From assembly GCA_963828285.1 (NCBI GenBank), contig CAWHEB010000002.1, positions 1,116,001 to 1,180,000 on the forward strand: 64,000 bases of DNA. The letters run 5' to 3'. This stretch comes from DAIOEK01 sp963828285 (GTDB lineage Bacteria; Chloroflexota; Anaerolineae; Anaerolineales; Anaerolineaceae). A model generated the notes under the pieces. It was not told where the DNA came from. It saw only the letters and a list, made by a program, of their open reading frames with translations, and did no database searches. A program made the translations under genes and the position numbers. Every line of letters starts with the position of its first letter. Position 1 is the first letter of the stretch. Shown here in pieces: positions 43,761 to 51,785 of the stretch.

Positions 43761-45710
43761 ATGACAGAGATACAAACCCACAGAAGCAAGTTTGCAGTGC
43801 GCGCAGCGAACGTAGCGAACGAAATGCAGCCGGGGGATGAGACCTTCCGCGTGTTGGCCATCACCGCCGGTGACGGCAACGGCTGGAAGTTTTCCACCGC
43901 TGTGCTGCAATCCTCCCTGCCGTTATGGCAGGGCATCGAAAGCTATATCGACCATGCCGCGAATCCGCCTGCCATCAGGAGTGTTCGCGATCTGGCCGGT
44001 GTATGCGCCCAACCCGAATGGGATCCTTCCCAACAGGGCATCTCGCTGGTGATCAGTCCCTGCGGACCGGCAGCCGAACTGCTGCGCGAAGCGGGCAGAA
44101 CCTGGCTGAGCCTGGCGGATCCGCGCCCGGTGATGGGCTTTTCAGCCGACCTGCTGTTCACATCCGCGGGCAGGGAAGTGCTCGAGATCCGCAAGATCTA
44201 TTCGCTCGATCTGGTCACCAGACCAGCCCGGGGAGGGAAATTCCTGACCCGTCACATCAAAGGAGAAAACGAATCCATGACCTTATCAGAACAAAATACC
44301 AATCTGGGGGATGAAGTCCGCGCCGAAATGGCTGAGCAAAATACTCCCCAGCAAGCGGTGGATGCCTCGCAAGCCGAAAACCTGGCGCTCTACCGTCAAC
44401 TGCTCGATTCCACTTTGCGGTCAGCCCGCATCCCCAAACCGCTCGCCGAACGCATCCGCGCCCGTTTCCTTGACCAGACTTATGGACTGGAGGAATTGAA
44501 CCTGGAAATCAATTCCGCACGCGCGTTGGCCGCCGAGCTGCAATCCGGGACGGTCGTACAGGGGGGAGGCGAGGTGCGCCAGATGTTCGACAGCCGCGAC
44601 CAGCTTCAGGCTGCCTGTGACGACCTGCTGGGCGCTCCCCGCAACCCCGGCGCGGAGAAGGTATCCGCTGCCCGCCTGAGCGGCATCCGTGAGCTGTACC
44701 TCACCCTCACCGGGGATGACAACCTGCACGGCGGGTTCCACCCCGAACGGCTCAGGCTCTCCACCACCGCCGACTTCAGCGGATTGGTGAAGAACTCCCT
44801 CAACAAGGTGGTCGCCAACCGCTGGGATGAACTCGGCAAAGCCGGTTACGACTGGTGGCAGCGGGTCAGCACCGTCGAGCACTTCAACACCCTCAACCAG
44901 GTGACCGGTACGCTGGTCGGCACGGTCGGCAGTCTGCCCGAAGTGGCTGAAGGCGCCGCCTACACCGAACTGCTGGTGGGCGACAGCCCCGAGACCGCCG
45001 ATTGGAAGAAGTACGGCGGCTACATCCCCCTGACGCTGGAGTTGATCGACCGGGATGAGACCCGCAAGCTGCGGGCATATCCACGCGAGCTGGCTGCGGC
45101 AGGTCTGCGCAAGATCAGCGCGCTGGTGGCAGCCCTCTTCACCGCCAACGGCGGTGTGGGTCCCACCCTGGCGGATGGCGGAGCGTTGTTCAACAACACC
45201 GCCGTGACCACCGCGGGCGGGCACAAGAACCTGCTGACGGGTGCGCTCTCCGCCGCTGAATGGGAGACGGTCTGCAGCGCGGTGTACCAACAGCCGCAAC
45301 TGATCAAGAACGCCGCGGGGTTGTACGGCAGCGGACCGCGCCTGGCGGTCAATCCGCGCTTTGCGCTGGTGCCGCGTCAACTGCAGCTCACCGCCATGAA
45401 GATCCTCTACCCCACCCTCGAGAACGCCGCCAACATCTACAGCGAGAACCAGCAGCGCGGGCAGCCGGGGGATGTGATCACCGTCCCCGAGTGGACCGAT
45501 GCCACCGACTGGGCAGCCGTGGTCGATCCGCGCATTGCCCCGGCAATCTTCATCGGCGAGCGCTTTGGGTTGATGCCCGAGGTGTTCATCGCCGGGGACG
45601 AACTCAGCCCGGCAGTCTTCACCAATGACGAGCACCGCTTGAAGGTGCGCCACTTCCTGGCGATCTGGGTGAACGACTTCCGTCCGCTGCACAAGAGCAA
45701 CGCCGCCTAG
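43761..45710 (+). CDS. Prohead protease / major capsid protein fusion
   Basis: 649 residues from ATG 43761 (AAGGAGAG upstream; the open frame to 43692 overlaps the portal end). Residues about 1-165 form a protease-like domain (FRVLAITAGDGNGWKFSTAV, SYIDHAANPPAIRSVRDLAG). A linker with coiled-coil character follows (residues about 173-260), then a Mu/HK97-type major capsid protein: ARPRELAAAGLR-like helix, ALFTANGGVGPTLADGGALF, RLAVNPRFALVPRQLQLTAM and FGLMPEVFIAGDELSPAVFT. Fused protease-capsid genes are known in tailed phages. An internal ATG with a strong ribosome site (44277) could yield the capsid part alone. Confidence 0.83.
   Translation: MTEIQTHRSKFAVRAANVANEMQPGDETFRVLAITAGDGNGWKFSTAVLQSSLPLWQGIESYIDHAANPPAIRSVRDLAGVCAQPEWDPSQQGISLVISPCGPAAELLREAGRTWLSLADPRPVMGFSADLLFTSAGREVLEIRKIYSLDLVTRPARGGKFLTRHIKGENESMTLSEQNTNLGDEVRAEMAEQNTPQQAVDASQAENLALYRQLLDSTLRSARIPKPLAERIRARFLDQTYGLEELNLEINSARALAAELQSGTVVQGGGEVRQMFDSRDQLQAACDDLLGAPRNPGAEKVSAARLSGIRELYLTLTGDDNLHGGFHPERLRLSTTADFSGLVKNSLNKVVANRWDELGKAGYDWWQRVSTVEHFNTLNQVTGTLVGTVGSLPEVAEGAAYTELLVGDSPETADWKKYGGYIPLTLELIDRDETRKLRAYPRELAAAGLRKISALVAALFTANGGVGPTLADGGALFNNTAVTTAGGHKNLLTGALSAAEWETVCSAVYQQPQLIKNAAGLYGSGPRLAVNPRFALVPRQLQLTAMKILYPTLENAANIYSENQQRGQPGDVITVPEWTDATDWAAVVDPRIAPAIFIGERFGLMPEVFIAGDELSPAVFTNDEHRLKVRHFLAIWVNDFRPLHKSNAA
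44259..44279 (+). promoter_or_regulatory. Internal ribosome site and start within the protease-capsid gene
   Basis: AAAGGAG (44259-44265) lies 11 bases ahead of an in-frame ATG at 44277. Starting there gives a 477-residue protein (MTLSEQNTNLGDEVRAEMAE...) covering linker and capsid domain without the protease. It is as strong as the start of the full gene. Inference only. Confidence 0.5.
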
Positions 45711-45732
45711 CGGCAGGAAAGGAGCATGACCG

Positions 45733-46113
45733 ATGACATCTTTACTGACTTCGCGCAAGTTCATCGCCGCCTGTGTCAGCCTGATCCTGGTGCTGGCAGC
45801 CGGGTTCTGGCCGAACCTGCCCGATATGCAAACACCGCTCACCGAGCTGTCCGCGCTCATCGCCGCGTACATCCTGGGGACAGCGGTCGAAGCGCCGGTC
45901 GTCCCGGTGGTGGATAAGCTGAACGCGCTGCTGCACTCCCGCAAGTTCTGGGCGGCACTGAGCGGCGTGATCCTCATTCTGCTGCGTGCCTGGAAGCCGG
46001 ACTTCCCCCTGAGCGAGGAACAGCTATCCGCGCTGGTACTGACCCTGACAGCCTACATCTTCGGCAGCGGTCTGCAGGATGGATTGAAAGCGAGAGGAGC
46101 AGCACATGGGTAA
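45733..46113 (+). CDS. Holin-like small membrane protein with internal duplication
   Basis: 126 residues with four hydrophobic segments arranged as two similar halves: SRKFIAACVSLILVLAAGFW ... LTELSALIAAYILGTAVE, and SRKFWAALSGVILILLRAWK ... LSALVLTLTAYIFGSGLQ. A small protein of this kind ahead of an endolysin gene in a phage cassette is probably a holin that permits the lysozyme to reach the wall. The duplicated SRKF-helix-x-helix unit is visible by eye. It overlaps the next gene by 8 bp. Confidence 0.65.
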   Translation: MTSLLTSRKFIAACVSLILVLAAGFWPNLPDMQTPLTELSALIAAYILGTAVEAPVVPVVDKLNALLHSRKFWAALSGVILILLRAWKPDFPLSEEQLSALVLTLTAYIFGSGLQDGLKARGAAHG

Positions 46114-46309
46114 AAGCAAAAATCCCATCCACCCATCCACGGTCCCGATGAGCAGGGAAGCCAGGTATCTGGTTGCGGCCGCCAAACTGATCGGCGCCCA
46201 AATGGAAAGTTTCCTTGCCTGGCGGGTGGATGATGATGGTTCACTGACCGTGATCGACGCGGAAGGGCGCAAGCACCACTTCTCCGCGGAAGAACTGGCA
46301 GAGGAATAA
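46106..46309 (+). CDS. Small phage protein, unknown function
   Basis: 67 residues, no membrane segment: SREARYLVAAAKLIGAQMES then a short beta hairpin WRVDDDGSLTVIDAEGRKHH. Overlaps the holin-like gene by 8 bp, implying coupled translation. No family recognised. Confidence 0.6.
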   Translation: MGKSKNPIHPSTVPMSREARYLVAAAKLIGAQMESFLAWRVDDDGSLTVIDAEGRKHHFSAEELAEE

Positions 46310-46320
46310 CGGAAATAAAC

Positions 46321-46348
46321 GGGCGCGGAGGAAATCCACGCCGCGCCC
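46321..46348 (+). promoter_or_regulatory. GC-rich hairpin within the phage operon
   Basis: GGGCGCGG (46321-46328) pairs with CCGCGCCC (46341-46348) around a 12-nt loop, in the longest gap of the late operon. There is no T run, so it is more likely an RNA stability or pausing element than a terminator. Confidence 0.45.
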
Positions 46349-46372
46349 GAAATCTTAATGGAAGAGGTAAAC

Positions 46373-46792
46373 ATGGACACAACTTTGGAAAACTTGCAGC
46401 AGCGTGTATCGGTACTACTGGTCGATCTGACCCACTTGAGCTACTCCACCAATCTGCTGGATGAAGGCATCCGCCAGGCATTGGGAGAGTACAGCCTGGT
46501 AACCGGCAGCCATGAGACCCTGACCGGTCTAGATGGCGCGACCGCGACTACCATCCCGGAGATGGATTGCGGCATCATCGTGCTTGGCGCAGCAGGGTTC
46601 ATTGCCGCCTGCAAGACGATGGACCGCAAGGAGCAGTTCAACCTGGATGAGCAATCCCCGGGGGCGGTGGCCAGGTTGGGGGAAAGGCTGCTGCAGCGCT
46701 TCGACCGCCTGCTGGGGACGGTGCGGTCGGCAAGGCTGCGCGCGTCGGACGTTCCCGGTTGGGGTGACGGTTGGAGCAAGATACCGGTGTAG
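46373..46792 (+). CDS. Phage head-tail connector-like protein
   Basis: About 139 residues from ATG 46373, which has GAGGT upstream; an ATG at 46358 is in frame. Mainly helical: VSVLLVDLTHLSYSTNLLDE, IRQALGEYSLVTG, CGIIVLGAAGFIAACKTMDR and a last helix LGERLLQRFDRLLGTVRSAR. Length, helices and position after the capsid gene resemble gp6-type connector (adaptor) proteins. The assignment is tentative. Confidence 0.5.
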   Translation: MDTTLENLQQRVSVLLVDLTHLSYSTNLLDEGIRQALGEYSLVTGSHETLTGLDGATATTIPEMDCGIIVLGAAGFIAACKTMDRKEQFNLDEQSPGAVARLGERLLQRFDRLLGTVRSARLRASDVPGWGDGWSKIPV

Positions 46793-46795
46793 CCC

Positions 46796-47584
46796 ATGAA
46801 AAATAAAACGTATTGTCTGGGAGTGGACGTCTCACGATACGATCCGCAGGTGGATTGGAAACTGTTGGCGAAGGAGGGTGTGGACTTCGCCATCGTGAAG
46901 CTGACCCAATCCGACGACTGGAAGGATCCGCTGGCAGAAGCTCATTTGAAAGGCGCAACAGAAGCTGGTCTGACCACTGGTATCTACCACTGGTGCGATC
47001 CAATGACACCGGCAGCCGCGCAGGTGCAGCACATTGTGCGCTGCGGATACAACCTGCCCTGGCAGTTCCTCTGCCTGGACGTGGAGCAGTTCGAATACCA
47101 GGCTGCTTTCACCATCCGCAAGCCGGGCGGGAAGCACGGCAAACCGGCTGCATCCAAACGGATGGTCAGACCAGTCCGCATCGCGGATACCCGCATCAGC
47201 CAGACCACCCGCACCATGGTCAAACTGCTGAAGCCGGAATATCCGCACAAGCAGATCGTGATCTACACCCGGGTCAGCTTTCTACTGGAGTATGCCCGTC
47301 CGATGCTGACCTGGATCCATGAGGTACCGCTGTGGCTGGCACAATATCCTGATGCAGGAGCGTTCGGTCCGATCACAAAGTGGTCTGACCTTAAGAGATT
47401 CGTCAAGCAAAAACTGACCAGTCCCGTGCTGCCACAGGGCTGCGACAAGTGGCATTTCTGGCAGTTCAGCGGAGACCGTATCCAGCTTCCGGGCTGTCCA
47501 TCGCGGTTGGACCTGAATGTGTTCAACGGCAACAAAGCCGATCTGCTCCAATTTGCAACATCCACTGCCGGAAAGGAAAAGTGA
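46796..47584 (+). CDS. Phage endolysin, glycoside hydrolase family 25 lysozyme
   Basis: 262 residues. The GH25 fold is shown by CLGVDVSRYDPQVDWKLLAK, VDFAIVKLTQSDDWKDPLAE, TTGIYHWCDPMTPAAAQ and the catalytic FLCLDVEQFEYQ (Asp-x-Glu), with a C-terminal WHFWQFSGDRIQLPG. It cleaves the glycan chain of peptidoglycan. No signal peptide, so export would rely on a holin. Starts 3 bp after the previous gene. The catalytic residues are intact. Confidence 0.88.
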   Translation: MKNKTYCLGVDVSRYDPQVDWKLLAKEGVDFAIVKLTQSDDWKDPLAEAHLKGATEAGLTTGIYHWCDPMTPAAAQVQHIVRCGYNLPWQFLCLDVEQFEYQAAFTIRKPGGKHGKPAASKRMVRPVRIADTRISQTTRTMVKLLKPEYPHKQIVIYTRVSFLLEYARPMLTWIHEVPLWLAQYPDAGAFGPITKWSDLKRFVKQKLTSPVLPQGCDKWHFWQFSGDRIQLPGCPSRLDLNVFNGNKADLLQFATSTAGKEK

Positions 47585-47587
47585 TCC

Positions 47588-48097
47588 ATGCCCACCATCG
47601 GACAGGACTGCGACGTGATCCTGTTCCACAACAATGTGGACGGCGGCGCGTATCAAGGCTATCTGTTGGATAAAACCCGGTTATACCGCGGCAATATCTC
47701 GGTTTTCCGCACCGCATACCGGCAGGCGGACGGCACTTTCAAAGACCATCAACTTGTATCGTTCACCCTGCTGATGGGAGATGGTCTGGTCAATCCCAAC
47801 GGGAATGAAAACGCGAATACGATGTCAGCCTCATATCAGCAATTATTCGCCCTGGTGAACCAGCGCAGCGAGATCGGCGTGATCACCGCGGATGGCGTGT
47901 TCAGCGGTATGTACTCATCCGGCAACTACGCCATGGAAGACCGTGCCGGAGGCGTTATCCGACTGACATTACAGCTCAGCTCGGATGGCAACATTTTCGC
48001 CCCGGCTGACCGCGACCGCTTCGAGCAATCCCGCTGGGTCGAAGACACCGAATCCACCGGCACCATGACCTGGGAGACCAGCTACTGGCGTGCCTGA
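47588..48097 (+). CDS. Phage tail-like protein, unknown
   Basis: 169 residues with a beta-rich pattern (YRGNISVFRTAYRQADGTFK; VSFTLLMGDGLVNPNGNENA) and an aromatic C-terminus (TGTMTWETSYWRA). The size and context suggest a virion structural protein, perhaps a tail-tube or a neck part, but no family is recognised. It begins 3 bp after the lysozyme gene and ends 17 bp before the next one. Confidence 0.55.
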   Translation: MPTIGQDCDVILFHNNVDGGAYQGYLLDKTRLYRGNISVFRTAYRQADGTFKDHQLVSFTLLMGDGLVNPNGNENANTMSASYQQLFALVNQRSEIGVITADGVFSGMYSSGNYAMEDRAGGVIRLTLQLSSDGNIFAPADRDRFEQSRWVEDTESTGTMTWETSYWRA

Positions 48098-48114
48098 CCA
48101 GAAAGGAAGGAAGA

Positions 48115-48948
48115 ATGACATCACCCACCTATCCCGCCTCGCTGGATGTATCCGCGGGGCAGCCGACCAGCTATCTGCAGTACAACCGCCTGCGCGGAGA
48201 CGCGCTCCGCTTTGGGGCTGCCGAATCTGATGCCGTACCACTGGGTAGATTCCTGGCACATTTCTCCTCAGGGATCCAACTTTCGTACCTTGGCAGTAAC
48301 CGTCTACGGATCAATCACAATCCCCATTTTCCGCCCTCGATCATGATCGGCGGATACATGTGCCAGGTCTCCGCGAATGTGGATCTGGCATCCAATGCTT
48401 TCAGCGGACCGGCTGCCGATTGGTATATCTTCGCCAACCGGGTAAGCGGATCATCCACCTTCACGTTGAGCGTAAATACCAGTTCGGTCGAGGGTCCCGA
48501 CCAACGGGTGATCGGGGAGTGCCGCTGGGACGGATCCGCTTTGGATTCGACCTCGATCCAGACCTATCAGGGAGTTGAACCTGGCAGACATCTGACCACG
48601 ATCGTCCTGAACGCATCCATCACCTACACATCCCAAACCAGCTACACATCCAATGTCATGTGCCACCAAAAGATCGATTTCGGTTTATTAAAGCTTGGAG
48701 CCAAAACGGCGTATCTGGTCGCCAATATGTTCACCAGCTCGGCAACCGGATACGTGCGGTTCTACGACAGCACAAACGCAATCACCATTGTCGAGATATC
48801 CACGACTGCCACGACCGGATTGACCATGGTCAAGAGCGGGGATATCCTCTCCGCACTACCCTCCGGTGAAGTGGAAACAAGATTTGAATACAAGACCAGC
48901 GGCAGCCGGGTGGATTGCTACTGGGGTGCAATAATTCTGGAATACTAA
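48115..48948 (+). CDS. Phage structural protein, possible fibre or receptor-binding protein
   Basis: 277 residues, Ser/Thr-rich and beta-rich: LDVSAGQPTSYLQYNRLRGD near the start, PPSIMIGGYMCQVSANVDLA in the middle, and a C-terminal jelly-roll-like half (SSATGYVRFYDSTNAITIVE). The first part resembles the start of tail-appendage proteins. Role inferred from position and composition only. Confidence 0.5.
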   Translation: MTSPTYPASLDVSAGQPTSYLQYNRLRGDALRFGAAESDAVPLGRFLAHFSSGIQLSYLGSNRLRINHNPHFPPSIMIGGYMCQVSANVDLASNAFSGPAADWYIFANRVSGSSTFTLSVNTSSVEGPDQRVIGECRWDGSALDSTSIQTYQGVEPGRHLTTIVLNASITYTSQTSYTSNVMCHQKIDFGLLKLGAKTAYLVANMFTSSATGYVRFYDSTNAITIVEISTTATTGLTMVKSGDILSALPSGEVETRFEYKTSGSRVDCYWGAIILEY

Positions 48949-48957
48949 GGAGCTGTC

Positions 48958-49134
48958 ATGGAAAAGCAAGTCAATTTTGAACAACTCATGGAGGAGATCC
49001 GCGCCGGCAATCCATCCGCTGAACAGATCTGGGGGACGGAGAATCCGCTGGAAATTTGGGCCGATTTGCAAAGGATGGATTTGCAGGAACATCTGGCGAA
49101 TCACCAGCCGTTATGGATCACCGTCACAGCCTGA
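48958..49134 (+). CDS. Small phage-cassette protein, 58 residues
   Basis: Starts ATG 48958 with AAGGAG ten bases upstream and stops TGA 49132. Sequence features: VNFEQLMEEIRAGNPSAEQI, an acidic helical protein with many Trp and Gln. No family recognised; a chaperone or assembly role for the preceding protein is possible from position only. Confidence 0.55.
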   Translation: MEKQVNFEQLMEEIRAGNPSAEQIWGTENPLEIWADLQRMDLQEHLANHQPLWITVTA

Positions 49135-49148
49135 AATAATCCGTGCAG

Positions 49149-49367
49149 ATGGAGAATCCGCTATCGGTGGTAACGATCCATTCTCCGAAAAGGGCTAATC
49201 AAACGATAAGATTGGAGATCCATCATGGGAGCGCTGAACAAATCGAGTCATTGGAGTTGGATCAAGCCGGCAATAGCATGATCGAGATCATCAGCCAGAC
49301 AGCAGGAGAGATCCATCTGACCGTTGAATCGGTTTTGGCACGCAGCATCCTTAAAGTGATCGAATGA
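49149..49367 (+). CDS. Small protein after the phage cassette
   Basis: 72 residues from ATG 49149 (GTG at 49143 also in frame). Beta-rich: LSVVTIHSPKRANQTIRLEI and IEIISQTAGEIHLTVESVLA. No family recognised, weak ribosome site. It is 9 bp after the 58-residue gene on the same strand. Confidence 0.45.
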   Translation: MENPLSVVTIHSPKRANQTIRLEIHHGSAEQIESLELDQAGNSMIEIISQTAGEIHLTVESVLARSILKVIE

Positions 49368-49376
49368 AAGGTAAAA

Positions 49377-49565
49377 ATGACAAAACGAATCCTGATCAAC
49401 CATCCCGAGAAAATGGCGCAAAAAGATCATCTGCGGAATGCCAGACTAAAACTGGAGGGTAAAACCATCCATGAGTTAAAACAGGAAGAGCTTAACGATC
49501 TAATCCAATATTTTGCAAGTCAAATGGGATGTCTACAACCCGATGGGAAGCTGAAATTCAATTAA
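49377..49565 (+). CDS. Small basic protein at the end of the cassette
   Basis: 62 residues, MTKRILINHPEKMAQKDHLR at the start and ELNDLIQYFASQMGCLQPDG at the end. AAAGG precedes the ATG. No family recognised. A weak 6-bp hairpin (49564-49581) follows and may end the transcript. Confidence 0.45.
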   Translation: MTKRILINHPEKMAQKDHLRNARLKLEGKTIHELKQEELNDLIQYFASQMGCLQPDGKLKFN

Positions 49566-49579
49566 GTAAGAATGGTTAC

Positions 49580-49607
49580 TTGCATAATAGAAAGCTTCTA
49601 CTATAAT
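49580..49607 (+). promoter_or_regulatory. Promoter of the winged-helix gene
   Basis: TTGCAT (49580-49585), 16-bp spacer, TATAAT (49602-49607). The spacer contains TAGAAAGCTTCTA (49588-49600), an inverted repeat with the TAGAA/TTCTA arms seen in the two-palindrome promoter modules but with a shorter centre. Confidence 0.6.
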
Positions 49608-49637
49608 TGACATATTCTTTATAGGGAGGGATCCCGA

Positions 49638-50549
49638 ATGGAAAATCCACAGCTCTGGAAGCTGTGCCAGGATGCGAACCAGTTGCTGATGAGGGTATAT
49701 TTACCCGGGCTGCAGGAAGCAGCTCACGAATCAGGACTGGAAGACAGAGAATGGGCAGGTTGGATACTACCAGCTTATACCATTGATCCGCATCCGATCA
49801 ATGCGCAACTACTTCGAATCCGCTCGGCATACACCAACCCGGCTTTGCTCACAGCCAGGTTGAATATGTTTGCCGGGCGTGGTTATTTAACAGCACAAGA
49901 TAACGGCTACCGGCTTACAGAAAAAGGTTTTACGACCGTCAGATCGATGATCTCAGCCGTTGAAACTGCATTAGACCAAATTCAAACTTTTGACGCAGCC
50001 AAATTATCCCTTTTGGATGAATTATTGGGGGAATTGTTAGAACAATGCCTGAGCGCTCAAAATCCGGAACAGAAGTGGTGTTTGATCAACAACCGCAGAA
50101 ATCTGGAGTTGTCTGAGAAATCATCTTTAGTGAAAATTGATCAATCCCTTTCCGATCTATTTGCCTGGCGGGATGATTGTCACCTGGCTGCATGGCAGCC
50201 GTATCACTATATCCATGGGTTCGTCTGGGAATCATTCACACTCATCTGGAAAAAAGAAGCAGGAACAGTCGCTGAGATCTGCTCCATCCTCGGTGAAAAA
50301 CGGGGATTTGACAAGGAAGAATATCAACTTGCACTTGATGAATTGCGAATCCGCGGATGGGTGAAAGAGAATTCAGGGAAATACGATATAACGCCTGCCG
50401 GGAATAAAGTCAGACAATCCGCTGAAGACTTTACTGAAGAATTATTCTACCAACCCATCATATCGGTAGGAATTTCGCGACTCAAACAAGTGGAAAACTT
50501 GCTTGCTGAATTGATCAGCTTCCTGCGAAAATCAGAACCAGTTTTATAG
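49638..50549 (+). CDS. Winged-helix protein of unknown function
   Basis: 303 residues, cytoplasmic. Two winged-helix-like segments: residues about 45-100 (NPALLTARLNMFAGRGYLTA, then QDNGYRLTEKG) and about 205-265 (EEYQLALDELRIRGWVKENS, then GKYDITPAGNKVRQ). This recalls SCO6745-like and MarR-like proteins. The middle part is helical and lacks known catalytic residues. A strong GGGAGGG site and own promoter. Likely host gene; target unknown. Confidence 0.65.
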   Translation: MENPQLWKLCQDANQLLMRVYLPGLQEAAHESGLEDREWAGWILPAYTIDPHPINAQLLRIRSAYTNPALLTARLNMFAGRGYLTAQDNGYRLTEKGFTTVRSMISAVETALDQIQTFDAAKLSLLDELLGELLEQCLSAQNPEQKWCLINNRRNLELSEKSSLVKIDQSLSDLFAWRDDCHLAAWQPYHYIHGFVWESFTLIWKKEAGTVAEICSILGEKRGFDKEEYQLALDELRIRGWVKENSGKYDITPAGNKVRQSAEDFTEELFYQPIISVGISRLKQVENLLAELISFLRKSEPVL

Positions 50550-50646
50550 TCAGCAAATCATATATCTTCCCTTTTATTCACCTTGTTACGGGTTGTATAA
50601 TGATTTAAATCATCCGGTCCTGCCTGTTCACTGAAAGGAGGCTGGG

Positions 50647-51372
50647 ATGTATAAAAGATTGCTGATGATCTGTTTGTTCGTCATCATTTTCACCGGTTGT
50701 GCGGGGAAAGCTCCGATAACTGCGCCGCCTGATGTAACACCAGAATCGGAGGCAACCATCCCTGCAACAACCGCTCCGCCTGATCCAACCATTTCCCCGA
50801 CCAACACAATATCCCCGACATCGATCCCAGCGCCATTTGATGCGGTTGTAACCGTAGCGACGCTCAATTTGCGCAGCGGTCCCAGCCAGCTTCACGATAT
50901 CTTAAAACTTTATCAAAAAGATGAGGTCGTCAGCGTTGTAGGTCATGCTCCGGGTTTGGAGTGGATCAAGGTGATCACCAAGGATGGCAAGACGGGTTGG
51001 ATGTATGCTTCCTTTATGGATCTCAGCCACCCGATCACCGATTCTGTCGAAATGCCAATCTCTGAAAGTCTGGTCGCCACCGGGACCGTGGTGGATGCCA
51101 GCGGGAAAGGTGTACCGGGGATTCAAGTTGGACTCACCTATGTGGGGGGAGTGGAGCGGGTGAGGATCACCGGAACAACGATGATGGATGGTACTTTTTT
51201 GGCATATGCACCGATTGAGTTTCAAGGTGCCTGGATCTCAACGATCATAGGGGTGGGATGTACAAGTCCAATTGTGGATGTGAACTGCCGTTACAATGGC
51301 AAATTTACACCTCTGGCTGGAATTAACGTCAATCTACCTCAAGATGTTGAGATCAAATTTATATACGAATAA
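50647..51372 (+). CDS. Lipoprotein with bacterial SH3 domain
   Basis: 241 residues. Lipoprotein signal LLMICLFVIIFTGCAGKAP with Cys at the lipobox, a Pro/Thr-rich linker (about 25-58), then an SH3b domain (VVTVATLNLRSGPSQLHDIL; VITKDGKTGWMYASFMDLS) and a C-terminal carboxypeptidase-regulatory-like beta domain (TGTVVDASGKGVPGIQVGL). Probably a surface-exposed protein that binds the wall or other polymers. AAAGGAGG precedes the ATG. Confidence 0.8.
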   Translation: MYKRLLMICLFVIIFTGCAGKAPITAPPDVTPESEATIPATTAPPDPTISPTNTISPTSIPAPFDAVVTVATLNLRSGPSQLHDILKLYQKDEVVSVVGHAPGLEWIKVITKDGKTGWMYASFMDLSHPITDSVEMPISESLVATGTVVDASGKGVPGIQVGLTYVGGVERVRITGTTMMDGTFLAYAPIEFQGAWISTIIGVGCTSPIVDVNCRYNGKFTPLAGINVNLPQDVEIKFIYE

Positions 51373-51455
51373 CCAGGTTATTCAAAGCATATACAAACCG
51401 GGTGCTCCGATTTACTTTTCATTATCAACCCATATAATCAAGCAAAGGAGGATAT

Positions 51456-51779
51456 ATGACTAAGAAACTTCTACTTACCTTTTTACTTGTTCTGGGAGTG
51501 ATCCTCATCCTCGCTGCATGTGCACCTGCCGCGGCTCCTGCAGCCACTGCTGCCGACGCTGGTAGCAGCGGCGGATCAACGACAAATATCGATGCAAAAG
51601 CTCTCGTGGAAGCACAATGCAGCCAATGCCACTCATTAGACAGAGTTGAGAGCAAAAAATCAGATGTGGCTGGTTGGACAAAAATTGTTGACCGAATGAT
51701 CTCGAAGGGCAGCAATATCACTTACACAGCTGATGAAAAGGCGGCAGTGATTGCTTATCTCGCCGAAACTTACAAGTAG
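51456..51779 (+). CDS. Lipoprotein c-type cytochrome
   Basis: 107 residues. Lipoprotein signal ending LAACAP, Ala/Ser linker, then a small cytochrome c domain with heme site CSQCH in VEAQCSQCHSLDRVESKKSD and a possible Met ligand in KIVDRMISKG. It would carry electrons at the outer face of the membrane. Followed 6 bp later by a second, similar gene, so the two arose by tandem duplication. Strong AAAGGAGG ribosome site. Confidence 0.85.
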   Translation: MTKKLLLTFLLVLGVILILAACAPAAAPAATAADAGSSGGSTTNIDAKALVEAQCSQCHSLDRVESKKSDVAGWTKIVDRMISKGSNITYTADEKAAVIAYLAETYK

Positions 51780-51785
51780 CATCTT

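Noticed and set aside
44421..45977. Long open frame of 518 codons antisense to the capsid gene
   Set aside because: It lies opposite a well-supported capsid gene in GC-rich DNA, where few stop codons arise by chance, has no ribosome site, and its translation is low-complexity without a recognisable fold. The same holds for antisense frames over secA (15885-17084) and the portal (43078-43761).
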